A stretch of DNA of 64,000 bases from Adiantum capillus-veneris (taxonomy: Eukaryota; Streptophyta; Polypodiopsida; Polypodiales; Pteridaceae). The translations under genes were made by a program, and so were the position numbers. Of this stretch, positions 1 to 9,886 are shown piece by piece. Under the pieces are notes generated by a model. It did not search any database. It had not been told where the DNA came from and saw nothing but the letters and a program-made list of their open reading frames with translations. The DNA is taken from assembly GCA_014529385.2 (NCBI GenBank), contig CM043963.1, positions 102,588,912 through 102,652,911 on the forward strand. Reading direction: 5' to 3'. Within the stretch, counting starts at the first letter, position 1. The number at the start of each line of letters is the position of its first letter.

Positions 1-434
1 ATTCTATCTATGCTCTCTTCAAGCATAGTCCATTTCTGGCATCATTAAGGCATCAGTTGGCCCTTTTAAACCGCATCTGGCATACATTAATCATTAAACT
101 TGACCTGTTAACAAGCCCTGATCACTGCTCATTAAATGTATTGTCATAAAATCTAATATCTAATATCTAACCAACCCAAATGATTCTCTCATATTAAACT
201 GATCACTTAATGTGGGAGAATAAACGGGAACAAAACAGTAGCAGGGAAAGGGAGAAAATTACACTTTATAAATCTTTATAGAAACAACACAATATGTAAA
301 GTTTTGAAACATTGAAAATGTACATTTTTGAAACATTGTTTGATCGCCAAAAAATATCTCTGCATTAGTCATTTTGAAAAGTACATCATGGTTTGCATGG
401 CATCAAAGCTCTTTGCGTGCACAAGGTATGTGAC
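1..434. other. AT-rich flank, no gene seen
   Basis: No convincing reading frame, repeat or RNA gene is visible. The right part probably holds the 3' untranslated region of the minus-strand gene that ends at 435, but no clear polyadenylation signal was fixed. Confidence 0.4.
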
Positions 435-1660
435 CTAGCTTCCAGTGGAAGCAATTAAGTGAAGTGTATTTGTTAGTGACTCCTTGCAAAATGTTGTTTT
501 CTCCTTGCGCCTTGGAATCTGAAAAGAAGAAAAATTTAGATTTAGTCATAGTGTATTAAAGACAATCAAAATTTATTGATTTAGTAAGCACCTTTCTATT
601 GTTGAGACTGAATGCATACAATTCCGGCAAAAGTGGAAGTTCTTCACATGTAAGATCTATCCTGAGCTGTGCCAGAGTTGTGCTTGCCATTGTCTCCATC
701 ACAGTAAGTAGGCTGTCTCGAAAGTAGAGCTCCATTGATAAAGGTTTGTTCGCAAGGCAGTTCTTTGTATCTTGGTCGAGTGGAATAAGCTGCCCACTAA
801 GAAGATGATATCTAATATAGTAAAACGATACTAAGAAATTTTGAGAGCTTTTAATGAACTTGCAAATTATGGACTTCTTTTGCAAAATACAGATTTTGTT
901 CTGTGATTGTTTCCTATCCCAGTTATCATCTAAAAAGTCCAAACAACTCTCAGACTTGCAAATTGAATACTTGAGGGACTTTTGTATATCCTGAAACAAC
1001 TTATTCCTGAATCTTTCACTAGTTTGCGAAGCAGGCAGGGACCAATCCTTGTTGTCAAAGGATGGAAGTGACAAAGGAGCTACACGACCCCAACCAATGA
1101 AAGTTCTCAGTTCCACATATGACATATCATAAAAGAAAATTCCATTATCTGCAAGTTCCTTGTGTTGTCTTCCTCGGTACATTTGCTCACCAATAAATGC
1201 ATGGAAAGCATCCAAAATCCCAACTATACTCTCAACTGGTGCCAATCTGTCCTATTCGATGGTGGATAAATATCTGAAACATACCAAAGATGATATCCAC
1301 CACTTAATATTCGAATATAATCATGCACTAAGAGAGATGCTGAAATAACTTACAGTTGGGTCGATGCCTTGGAAAACTTGGAGGAGATGTTTGCAACCTT
1401 AAGTCTGCATGTTGGAAAGCATGTTGTATGAGGACCTCTTTCACCCGCTTGCTTTGTGCACACACTTTAAACTCTTTAACTTGACCCTTGAAAGCCTCCA
1501 CGAAATCATTCCGTTGCCTCCTCTTCCTCCTCCTAGTTTGCAGTAGAACCCAACTTCCGATAGTTATTCGAGATGGAATCCATGCTTGATCGTCTGTAGT
1601 GTAACTGTTAAAAATGCTAACAGAGTCAATGGTAGTGCTAGGCCTTCGAGAAGTAGACAT
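435..1660 (-). CDS. Three-exon gene of unknown function (about 344 aa)
   Basis: I do not recognise this protein. Exon 1 runs 1660-1354 from an ATG (MSTSRRPSTT). Its donor is GTAAGT at 1353. Exon 2 is 1235-592 after a CACCAG acceptor, and exon 3 is 518-435 after a strong pyrimidine tract ending TTTTCAG, closing with TAG. The phases agree at both junctions (one base carried over at the first, none at the second), which random sequence would rarely give. The N-terminus is Ser/Thr-rich and then basic (QTRRRKRRQR, about residues 45-55), so a nuclear signal is possible. Exon 2 is mixed hydrophobic and charged with no transmembrane segment. Unlike nearly everything else here it has no internal stop or frameshift. 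It could be a host gene or the coding part of an unknown element; splice sites are inferred. Confidence 0.6.
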
Positions 1661-2024
1661 GGTGTGCACTAGAATGAATACACAGAAAGGTTAGCGCAAA
1701 TATAAAAAAGGAAAGAAGTTTTGAGAGGGAAGTAGAGCTACTCAATGTCATATTTGGGCGGGAACAAAGATACTAGATAGAGTCTTCAATGAAAGTTCTG
1801 AAATTCCTCGGTACATAGTTAGTACGACTTACGGCATTTATGCCTTGAAAGCGTGAAATTGTGCAATTTGATGAACCAAAATAATATTTCCTCTTTTTTT
1901 TTTATAAAAAAGAGCTTGACTCCAAAATGTCGATTTTCAACGTAACGTTATCCTCCTCCTCATTGGTCGAGCGCCACTCTCTCTCTAGAACTGAAATGCC
2001 CAAAAGTGAGTCCAGCTTTCTCCT
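1661..2024. other. Intergenic spacer upstream of the three-exon gene
   Basis: This 364-bp spacer should hold the promoter of the minus-strand gene starting at 1660. I could not fix a TATA box. A T-rich run lies near 1890-1905. The right edge abuts the truncated copia remnant. Confidence 0.35.
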
Positions 2025-2029
2025 AATGT

Positions 2030-2563
2030 ATGTCTAACCCTGGTAAAAAGCATTGGGATGCTGTCAAGTCAATTCTCAGATACTTGAGTGGCACTGTAGA
2101 TAGACAATTATGCTATGGTTGTGGAGAGTCATCCATTCAGGGATTTGTAGACAGTGACTATGCAGGCCGTGTTGATAGTCCTAAATCAACAACAGGTTGG
2201 ATTTACACATTTGCTGGTTCTGCTATTTCTTGGAGATCTGTTCTTCAAGATTGTACATCCATTTTTACCACAGAGGCAGAGTATGTTGCATTGAGTGAAG
2301 CATGCAAAGAAGCTATTTGGCTTGCTCGCCTAGTGAAAGATCTTGGATTAGAGCAGTGTATACCAGTTCTTCATTGTGATAGTCAGAGTGCTATTGCCTT
2401 GGCTAACAATCCAGTGTTTCATTCTAGAACGAAACACATTGATGTGCGTTATCACTTCAGACGTGAATGCCTGGCAAACAAGAGCCTTGATTTAGTGAAG
2501 ATTCCTACATCAGAGAATACAGCGGATGCACTCACTAAGAGTCTCTCCAGCCATCAATTTTAG
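2030..2563 (+). pseudogene. Copia RNase H domain remnant (5'-truncated)
   Basis: This is the C-terminal RNase H of a Ty1/copia pol. Visible hallmarks are KKHWDAVKSILRYL, the DSDYAG block, STTGWIYTF, AISWRS, TTEAEYVALSEACKEAIWL, CDSQSAIALA and the HSRTKHIDVRYHF motif before the stop. Everything upstream (gag, protease, integrase, reverse transcriptase) is missing. Just before SNPGKKHW the frame reads LLMYV, which resembles the normal SLMYA block lying about 25 residues further upstream in intact copies, so an internal deletion may join the two. It is followed by a polypurine tract at 2619-2629 and a probable 3' LTR. The RNase H and LTR start resemble Copia-1 at 44.7-50.3 kb, so it is likely an older relative. 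Confidence 0.85.
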
Positions 2564-2629
2564 CACTGTCGTGAGTTGATGGGCGTTGGGTGAAGAGTGG
2601 TTCTCTTCCCTTCTTATCAAGTGGGAGAA

Positions 2630-2850
2630 TGTTAGGTTTAATGGCCATGTGGCCGACCGCCCATCACTAACCTACCACTAACCCTAAGTGTACAGCTATA
2701 CACTTGTGTGAGCCACTAACACTAAGTACAATGTGTATTGTGCCTTAGTGCAAAAAGGAAGAGAAGAAATAAACGGTGCACACAGTACGTTGGCTCTCCC
2801 CCTTCAACCTGTGTGTGTGGCTATGGTGGTGTGTGTGTGAGTGTGTGCAT
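2630..2850 (+). repeat. Probable 3' LTR start of the copia remnant (end uncertain)
   Basis: The tract AAGTGGGAGAA is followed at 2630 by TGTTAGGTTTAATGGCC, a normal polypurine-tract/LTR junction. The first 60 bp resemble the Copia-1 LTR start (TGTTGGGATTAAAGCCCAAG, then GGCCGGCCGCCC). With no 5' LTR to compare, the 3' edge is only a guess from the roughly 220-bp LTR of Copia-1. Confidence 0.5.
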
Positions 2851-3062
2851 GCGTATTCTTCTTCCGTTGTGCTTCCAACTCCTCCCCATCACCTACTCCC
2901 ATTCTTTGTCGGTGTTGTCTTCTCCACGCACTTTTGCTTCGGTCATTCTCTCATGAATCCACTCTGCACTAATGAAACATGGGAAACATGCAAGGTATCT
3001 AGGCACTGGGGGTGCCCTCCTTCCTCCATGTACTTGTTTCCATGCTTCTCTCTCTAGTGCCA

Positions 3063-3475
3063 AAGGGGTTGACACCATCATTTGCTAACCCAAGCCTCAA
3101 GTGTCCAAGCTCCAACCCAAACTCTAGCCATTGAGGTTCGATGTGCCTCCATGCTGGTGAATTGGAAAGGACACGCATTATATTATCATTTGAGTTGTGG
3201 TTGGCGTGCCACATGAAAAGCTCCATGATAGACTTGCTTTTAAACATGTGTTGAGTGCGAGGGATTAATGGAAATTGTCTCAATACCTTGCAGTGTATGT
3301 GCACCCCACTCACTCCGGTCTTATAGTGTGCTTCCCCGCACACGGGACATGAGGTAGCATGTGCGTGCTCATTGCGATATAGTACGCAATTGTTGATGCA
3401 TGCATGGATGCGCTCATACTCCATGCCAAGTGCAGTGACATACGATCTAGCTGTCGGCGATCTGGAGCATGTGGT
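3063..3475 (-). pseudogene. CACTA TNP2-type transposase fragment
   Basis: The minus strand encodes a recognisable piece of the Transposase_21 domain: ERIHACINNCVLYR, then CPVCGEAHY, VLRQFPLIPRTQHMF, SKSIMELFMWHA, SPAWRHI, and LGLANDGVNPFGT. The same series occurs in order in the TNP2 gene of CACTA-2 at 26.1-26.6 kb. Similarity stops abruptly at about 3063, right after NPFG, where sequence leading toward the copia LTR begins. No CACTA ends could be assigned, so this is a stranded remnant truncated on both sides. Confidence 0.75.
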
Positions 3476-4169
3476 GATCTTTTGGCAACATTTTGCCCAT
3501 CAAACTACAACAAACAAGCGTATCAATTCAATTGCAAAAAGACACCATGAAGCAAGAGAGATGTATAAAAAGCCATATAACGAACTTACCCAAGGAGTAG
3601 ATCGACACTTTCATTGAACACTCAATCATCAAAAATTACAACAGGGCACGAGATGTAGTTTTGACTGCATTAAAAAAACCCTAAAATAGCCCAAAAAACT
3701 CAGATGAGCTTTCAAGCTTGCAAGTTTTTTTCAAAAAATTTATGGCTAAAAAATCTTAAAATTTCTATGTCATCCTTTATATAACAATGAAAGATCTTGA
3801 AAACAATGAAAAATTGACGAATTTATAATCACATGTTTAACTCAATTAGTTTACATCTCCATAATCACATCAATTTTTGACCAAATAATAAAACATAAAC
3901 TTTGTGCTTTCACTATTGTGATAAAAAATGCAAATAAATAACAAGCTTATAATTTACAATCCCCAAATTTTTTATCTAATTTAAAAAAGGCAACTAATAA
4001 GATTACCTCTACTTTTGAAACAAAGATTCATAAACAAAACTAAAAACTAAAATTAACTCTTAATGCAAGACATATTTAAACTTGCAAAAAAATCAACGTT
4101 TTTCTAAAAGTTAAGAGAAACCATTACAATAAACATAGGCAATCTACTTGCTAGTTCTTCACAACAAAA
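3476..4169. other. AT-rich spacer before CACTA-1
   Basis: Very AT-rich sequence with short A and T runs. No reading frame or repeat was recognised. It provides the AAA target at 4167-4169 for CACTA-1. Confidence 0.4.
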
Positions 4170-4189
4170 CACTACAACAAAAACAGGTG

Positions 4190-4315
4190 TTATCGATGCA
4201 TATATCGACGCTGCCCATCGCTGTGTGCGTCGCTATACGCGTCGCTGTGAAACCACTCGCTATTAGCGATGCGGATAGCGACGCTCATAGCGACGGGCAT
4301 AGCGACGACCATAGC
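4190..4315. repeat. CACTA-1 left subterminal repeats
   Basis: Repeated units such as CGTCGCTATACGCGTCGCTG and, inverted, ATAGCGACG follow the TIR. In En/Spm elements similar subterminal arrays bind the TNPA protein; that role is inferred here. Confidence 0.75.
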
Positions 4316-4589
4316 TGAAATTTTTTTTCTTGGGCAGAGGGCAGGTAGCCTGGCCTATGCCCAGTTAAAAGATGGACACAGCCACAGCCAGACTTCCTGC
4401 CCTCTGTCCAAGAAAGCGAGCAGCACCAAAATATCAACCATGCTCCCACGCGCAGAAATTTCGGCAGAGTTCCCTTTGTTTTTACATAAACTTTTCAAAA
4501 AAAACCATATCATGTATATGCCTCCTAGATGCTATCCATGTAGGATCTCACATGAGATTTAAGGCCAATGAAAGACAACCGTACCAACT

Positions 4590-4840
4590 GAAAAGCATAG
4601 CCATAACTTAAAAGCATAACCATAACGAACCATAACCATAACTTAAAAGCATAACCATAACTTAAAACCATAACCGGCTATAACCACTTTGATCAAAACC
4701 ATAATGTAGATAACCATAACCATAAACAAAATTAACAATAACCATAAGCATAACCAAAAAGAGAAACAATAACTGTCTATACAATGACAATGACAATAAT
4801 CATAACCATAAGGGAAACAATAACTGTCTGAACACTAACT
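4590..4840. repeat. Degenerate CATAAC repeats in CACTA-1
   Basis: A run of imperfect ACCATAAC / ACTTAAAAGCATA units fills this stretch between the left subterminal repeats and the TNPA-like gene. No coding function is visible. Confidence 0.6.
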
Positions 4841-5027
4841 GTTTGTACAAAAAAGAGACACAGAAGCGTGTCTGTGTCTTACAAAGCATATAGATGAAAT
4901 CTGGTCCACTAATGACTAGGCGTCGCAACCTGCACATAGGAAAACTCACAAAATTAGTATTGATATTACTTCACATATACTGACTTAATTAAATCAACTC
5001 ACACATATTAACGTCTCACCTCAAGCG

Positions 5028-6137
5028 ATCAACGAGACTGTAAGGCCTCCCAGTCTACAGGCTCTCCTGAAGCTTCAAGATCATTCAGTACTTCATAGAT
5101 ACCTCTGCGATATCCATCTGACTCCTCCTCGCGTGATGGAGCTCGATGCATCACAAGATTCTGCGTTTATACAAAAATCAAAGTAATAAGAATACATGAT
5201 TCATCGCGTTTTAAAAAACGCCATAGTTAAGATTGGATTAGAAACTCACAAACTCATAGCGAAAGGTGTTGAAGCCTCCGCTGCCAAGATGAGATGTCCC
5301 CCTAGTCATCTGTCGTACCTGCGTGGCCTCACGCTGCTGTCTGAAACGCGTGGCCGCTGTCCGCTCATCCTCCCTGATCTGCAGTCACACGTCTCGTGTG
5401 GGATGCCCGAAGGCTTCGGTGAGCCGGTCCTGAAAGCCTTCCGAGCTGCATCTCGTCGATGTTTGATGGTGTCCCGTGCAACACCATTGATCCACCGCGC
5501 CGAAACAACGAAAGAACCCGGAGCAGGCTGGTACTCTCTCAGGATGGTCTCCACTATGTAAGTGACTTTTTCCTTGTCTTGCTGATCCCAAGACGTCAGA
5601 ATGCTGGTCGAAAATTGCAGCTCCACGAGCTGGCGAATCCGCTGTCGCATCTCAGTCCCGACTCTATTCATGTCAACAGAACCATCTCTCCCTATAGTAT
5701 AGAGCTTGGAGGCACTAGGATCGTGTGCCCCCCAAGGTGTCCGAGGTGTGCCAAGAGGTGTGTCGAGAGGTGTGCCTAGGTAAGACGGGGGTCGTGAGCA
5801 AGGAGGGGTCGAAGCATCTGTGGACCCTCCTCCACAACAACCACCACCTCCACCTCACGATCGTCGAGATCGGAGAGTGCGCCTGTGCTGCGGAGATGAG
5901 GACGTACCCGCCTCTGCCCCACCCCTAGGTGTCGAAGCGGCCGTGATGGGAGAAGAAGGCGTCGTACCCATAGGCGTCCTGAACCCCGTAGGCATCCCCC
6001 CCCCCAGGCGTCGATCCCTCGGGTGTGAAGCCCGGAGGCGTAGTACCCGTGCCTCTGGCTACCCAGTACTGAGAAGCCTCTGCCATCTGAGCAGGCGTCA
6101 TCTGTGTAACGAAGCCCATTAATGCATCTGCACTCAT
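5028..6137 (-). pseudogene. TNPA-like (Transposase_24-type) gene of CACTA-1, decayed
   Basis: The start is ATG at 6137 (MSADALMG), leading into a Pro/Gly/Thr-rich segment. A run of nine C residues near 5996-6005 (plus strand) breaks the frame. The core reads LYTIGRDGSVDMNRVG then RQRIRQLVELQFSTSIL and VTYIVETILREYQ. It lines up block for block with YSVDFSGG...MDNDGKKV...VISILHDEF in the CACTA-2 gene. The end of the large exon, TSHLGSGGFNTFRYEF, matches SSHHLGSGGWASFEADF before the same donor position. A frame change and an in-frame TGA lie near 5390-5440. A further exon (MHRAPSREEESDGYRRG) follows an acceptor near 5163. It is homologous to the CACTA-2 gene but not expressible as it stands. 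Confidence 0.7.
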
Positions 6138-6237
6138 GGAAGCGGGATTTGATACTTACAGAGCGTGCACGAGCATGCAATCTTTTCCTCCATGTTAGTT
6201 GATGACGTTGCCATCTACAATGATTATGAATGTTGTT

Positions 6238-6266
6238 TTAATATATATATATATATATATATATAC
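6238..6266. repeat. (TA)n microsatellite
   Basis: An uninterrupted AT/TA dinucleotide run upstream of the TNPA-like gene of CACTA-1. Confidence 0.95.
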
Positions 6267-6279
6267 TCCTCACAATGTA

Positions 6280-6466
6280 AACTACCTCGCATTCTCTAGT
6301 CTTGCCCAATCTCCGTACACCTCGGTCCAGAGGTGTACGGAGATCAGGACCACCGGGTCAAAATCTCGTCTTTATTGGTCAAATCCTATATGGGTAGACA
6401 CATACGTGCACTCCCAGGTGTACATGGCAATGCATGTAGCAGACAAAACCCCTTTGCCTCTTTTAG
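6280..6466. repeat. Block shared by CACTA-1 and CACTA-2 (copy 1)
   Basis: This stretch closely matches 27450-27640 in CACTA-2, sharing ACCTCGGTCNAGAGGTG, ATCTCGTCTTTATTGGTCAA and ACAAAACCCCTTTGCCTCTT. It contains an inverted repeat around CCTCGGTCCAGAGG. In both elements it lies 5' of the coding genes; beyond it the two sequences differ completely. Confidence 0.85.
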
Positions 6467-6712
6467 TTCCATAGTTTCTTCTCTGTCTACGAACCCACCT
6501 GCCTCCATTCCGAGGTAGCCTTTCAGAGAAAGCTTTCCAATACCGCACTTGATGAAAGCACAAGCCATGGAAGTTCTCAGCCCAATGAAAGTTTTCTACC
6601 TGATTGTAAACCGGATGGGGCCTCCATGTCCAAGCCAGAAGATAATGTGGAGATGGATGAGCAACTTGAGAAAGATTCAGAAGCCTTGCATGGTTCTTGC
6701 TCAAAAAAGCGA
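6467..6712 (+). pseudogene. Possible captured coding fragment in CACTA-1
   Basis: Immediately after the shared block, the plus strand stays open for about 80 codons of varied, non-repetitive composition. Examples are RKLSNTALDESTSHGSSQ and MSKPEDNVEMDEQLEKDSEA. It is then swallowed by TC microsatellite. It is rich in Ser, Glu and Asp, unlike the flanking simple repeats, and runs opposite to the element's own gene. I do not recognise a family. It may be an exon picked up from a host gene, or a chance open frame. Confidence 0.35.
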
Positions 6713-6814
6713 TCTCGATCTCTCTTTCTCTCTCGATCTCACTCTTGCTATCTCTCTTTCTCTCTCTATTTCCTTATTTTCCTATCTCTCTCTCTGTCTC
6801 GCTCTTCACTTCCC

Positions 6815-6878
<64 letters not shown>

Positions 6879-6921
6879 ACTCTCTTTCTCTATCTCTCTA
6901 TTTCCTATCTCTCTCTCTACT

Positions 6922-6964
<43 letters not shown>

Positions 6965-6973
6965 CCCTATCTC
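6709..6973. repeat. TC/TA microsatellite cluster
   Basis: Imperfect TCTC tracts interrupted by TTTCCTAT and by a pure TA run at about 6851-6880. Confidence 0.9.
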
Positions 6974-7417
6974 TCTACTGATCGAACGAGCGACTGAGCT
7001 AGGGAGATCTAGACGTCCACGACTGCAGAGGACTACACAACATCGACAGAGGCTGCATCAGAGGATCTAGCTAGGTCACTTTGGCTCGACATGCATAACG
7101 CCCGGTCAGACTACTGACCATGGAGGAGATTGATGAGATCCACCAGCGACAGCTGCTGGATCTCCTATGATCTACCTATCCCAGGTAGCTAGTTTAAGCA
7201 TTTAGTCCATACCCAGCAGTTTAGGATTCCATAATATTTTATTTTGTCATCTTCTTACTCTGACTTTGTATCAGATCCATCACATTGTAACTTTCTTGTC
7301 TCATGTCTCATATCTCATAGGTCACTTTGGCCTTTCGAAGACGTTAATATAACATTTCATTTCATTTATCTCTTTAATTATTTTTCTTTAATTTTAATTT
7401 CCTAAGCATACATTAAT

Positions 7418-7420
<3 letters not shown>

Positions 7421-7448
<28 letters not shown>

Positions 7449-7468
7449 TTGATTACCTACACACACAC

Positions 7469-7510
<42 letters not shown>

Positions 7511-7519
7511 CACACACAC

Positions 7520-7577
<58 letters not shown>

Positions 7578-7602
7578 TACACACACACACACACACACAC
7601 AC

Positions 7603-7650
<48 letters not shown>

Positions 7651-7722
7651 TACACACACACACACACGATGTAGAGAGAGAGAGAGAGAGAGAGAGAGGG
7701 GTTGGGGGGGGGGGGGGGGGGC
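7421..7722. repeat. Compound TC / AC / GA microsatellite ending in a G run
   Basis: Alternating blocks of (TC)n and TACACACAC occur three times with growing AC tracts. A short (GA)n and a run of about 18 G residues follow near 7704-7721. Long open frames here on both strands are repeat artefacts. Confidence 0.95.
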
Positions 7723-7828
7723 ATAATACCTGCGCAGCACGTGGAGGCTAAGATTTGAGCAGAGCGAAGGCGAAAATGGCCCCTGCTGCTCGCGGGTTTC
7801 GCTTTTTTCCCCCAATTTTTTTTGCGTC

Positions 7829-7975
7829 GCTATATGCGTCGATATACGTGTCGCTATAGGAGTCGATATACGCGTGGGAAGTAAAGCCTTTCCACGCGTA
7901 TATCGACGTACATTGAGACGCATATAGCGATGCGTATAGCGACGCCCACTAATTTCGTCGATATACGTGCGTCGA
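7829..7975. repeat. CACTA-1 right subterminal repeats with hairpin
   Basis: Units GCGTCGCTATA, GTCGATATACG and TATAGCGACG recur. At 7862-7908 a near-perfect inverted repeat (GTCGATATACGCGTGGGAA, with its inverted copy after an 8-base loop) could form a hairpin. Confidence 0.75.
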
Positions 7976-8148
7976 TATCTCCATGTTGTGTTGTAGTGAA
8001 AAATTTTAAAACTTGGTCTTAATACTAAATCAAGCATGAAAGAATAGTAACACCTCAACTAAATGAAAAAATATATACTTGTGTACATATATATAGATGA
8101 GTGAGTAGAGGGAGAAAGCTAAATCTCATATTGCTCTCTATAATGTAG

Positions 8149-8882
8149 ATGTCAAACAAGAGACCACCTCAGCCATCTGGTTCTTCTTTTGGTTGGTTCC
8201 CACCCGGAGTGGACATCGCCTCCAGTGGACCCGATTTTTGAGGCAGTGAGACCAAGCAAAGAAAACAGGTTGCAGGCATGGCCATCCTACACCTACTCTA
8301 CTCAGGTTCCTCCACCGTTGGCAGATCCAAACCTACAACGGGTGCTCTCTGTATGGGACCATTATCTATGTTCTACATAGGGATTGTTTGGTCGCTACAC
8401 TTTGTAGCAGCTTGCAAGCTACGATCTTTCTCCGTACTCCACGCCATAAAGGAGTCAAGGAGAAACTCCTTACATCCAGAGCCTCGCACGGACGGCACCT
8501 CACTCTACGACCCCTTCTTACCGTCCTACTCCCCTTCCATCACAAGGTCCCACTTCATTGCATCGCATGGTACCACTCTCATGGCATTGCAGGATCCCAC
8601 GCCACTCCATTCCGCTCCTGCTTTGCCTAAGCACCATTGGCGCACTTCTTCTAGCGGCACACGTCAATGCTCGTCTCAGGGCAGCAAGCACCGAGACAGG
8701 CGTAGCGGCAGGGGATCTTGTGGCTTCGCTTGTTTTGGTAGTGGGGGTGGACAGACTCCCCTATTTCAGAGTGTGTCATCCCAGACACAGAGGACAAGGA
8801 TACTGATGAACTTGTGTTAGACTCGCATGGATGCTACTATAGGATAAAGTATCGTGGGGAGGTGGACTATGGTACAGCACAG
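8149..8882 (+). pseudogene. Unrecognised spliced gene, 5' part
   Basis: I do not recognise this gene. An ATG at 8149 opens MSNKRPPQPSGSSFGW. The frame then shifts near 8190-8230 into SPPVDPIFEAVRPSKENR and QVPPPLADPNLQRVLSVWDH. A later open segment (about 8450-8760) is Ser/Thr/Pro-rich. The last part reads CVIPDTEDKDTDELVLDSHG then CYYRIKYRGEVDYGTAQ, directly before a candidate donor CAG|GTAGGG at 8883. A TATA-like stretch lies at 8072-8093. The 3' part appears to be 14798-15347, beyond an LTR element that inserted in the downstream intron region. Frame changes suggest decay, although missed introns could explain some. Confidence 0.4.
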
Positions 8883-8966
8883 GTAGGGCGTTTTGATGCC
8901 ATCTTCATATTCTTATACATTCAATGTATAAGAACTATTTGGTAAATTTTAGAGACCAACTATCCA

Positions 8967-9442
8967 TGCTACACACGAAAGTCGTGGCTCCCTGCAAAAT
9001 ACCTCGAATAGCATGATAGAAACAACAAAACACCGCAAATATGCATACCTGACAAAGCGTGTGAGCATATAATCAAATCGTACTCAAACAGAGAGAGAGT
9101 GAGGGCATGATCGAACGAGAGAGCACGTGCAGGCGCACCTCCTAGAGCGGAGTGCTACGCCGGCACGGCGAGAGAGAAGAGGGGAAGTACACAGACACTG
9201 GGTGCAATCTCCCCCCGTGCAAGAGTGACCATTTCCCTCTTGCACGTATTTGTTTTATAGATTTCTTGAATGGTCAAATTGGTTACAAACTGGCCGGCCG
9301 GTCATAATTGGCCAAAGCTCATAAAAGAGCACTTGAATAATAAAATATACATGATATACAAATACATTTGCATAGGCCAAGCTGGGTCTAGTCTTTTCCA
9401 CCTGGCAGCTACAATAAATCATAAAATATCATTTCTATAACA
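8967..9442 (-). repeat. 3' LTR of the LARD-like element
   Basis: 476 bp, TG...CA ends on the plus strand. It shares long stretches with the other LTR, including the run from ATTTGTTTTATAGATTTCTT to the end TTTCTATAACA. The first 150 bp are more diverged, so the insertion is not recent. Confidence 0.88.
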
Positions 9443-9886
9443 TACCTCTCCGTTGGAAAGCAACTGTCCTCAGTTGCGAATATAAAAAGTCTGCAAACAA
9501 TACTTGTCGAAAACAATGATTAGTATGTTGTGTCACAAACATCACATAATAAAAGAAAAATTTATGAAACTAAACAACATTAGCTTATGCCTGTCGTCAT
9601 CCACATACTACCTATTCTAGTGTCCCATACCACTAGAATAAGCAGTATATGTCATACCCTGATGAATAAGGATATCATTGGTCACACTCATCATTGTATA
9701 AATGAATTCTCATCAATCTCAAGTTCACTACCATAAAGACTATCGTGACAGAAAATCATCATATACCAATTCAAATCCAATTCCAAATCCAAATCCAAAA
9801 TATCTTTCATTTTCTATACCCGGGTAACAAAATCATACCAGTTACAGTGGTGGCCAGCCATTGCAGCATGATTTTGTGATTGGTGT

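Larger units (their letters stand above)
4170..7998 (-). mobile_element. CACTA-1: non-autonomous CACTA (En/Spm) transposon
   Basis: The element starts CACTACAACA at 4170 and ends with its inverted copy TGTTGTAGTG at 7998. It is flanked by AAA at 4167-4169 and AAA at 7999-8001, the 3-bp target duplication typical of CACTA elements. Subterminal regions carry repeated GCGTCGCTATA-type motifs in both orientations. Inside, on the minus strand, is one decayed TNPA-like gene (about 5028-6137). No TNP2 transposase is present, so movement would need a helper. The 5' half (6.2-7.8 kb) holds long TC, TA and AC microsatellites, a block shared with CACTA-2 and a possible captured coding segment. Length is 3829 bp. 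Confidence 0.9.

Noticed and set aside
7413-8058. Long open frames on both strands (RERERE, SLSLSL, HTHTHT proteins)
   Set aside because: They are translations of TC/GA/AC microsatellites; the minus-strand 201-residue frame also crosses the end of CACTA-1.
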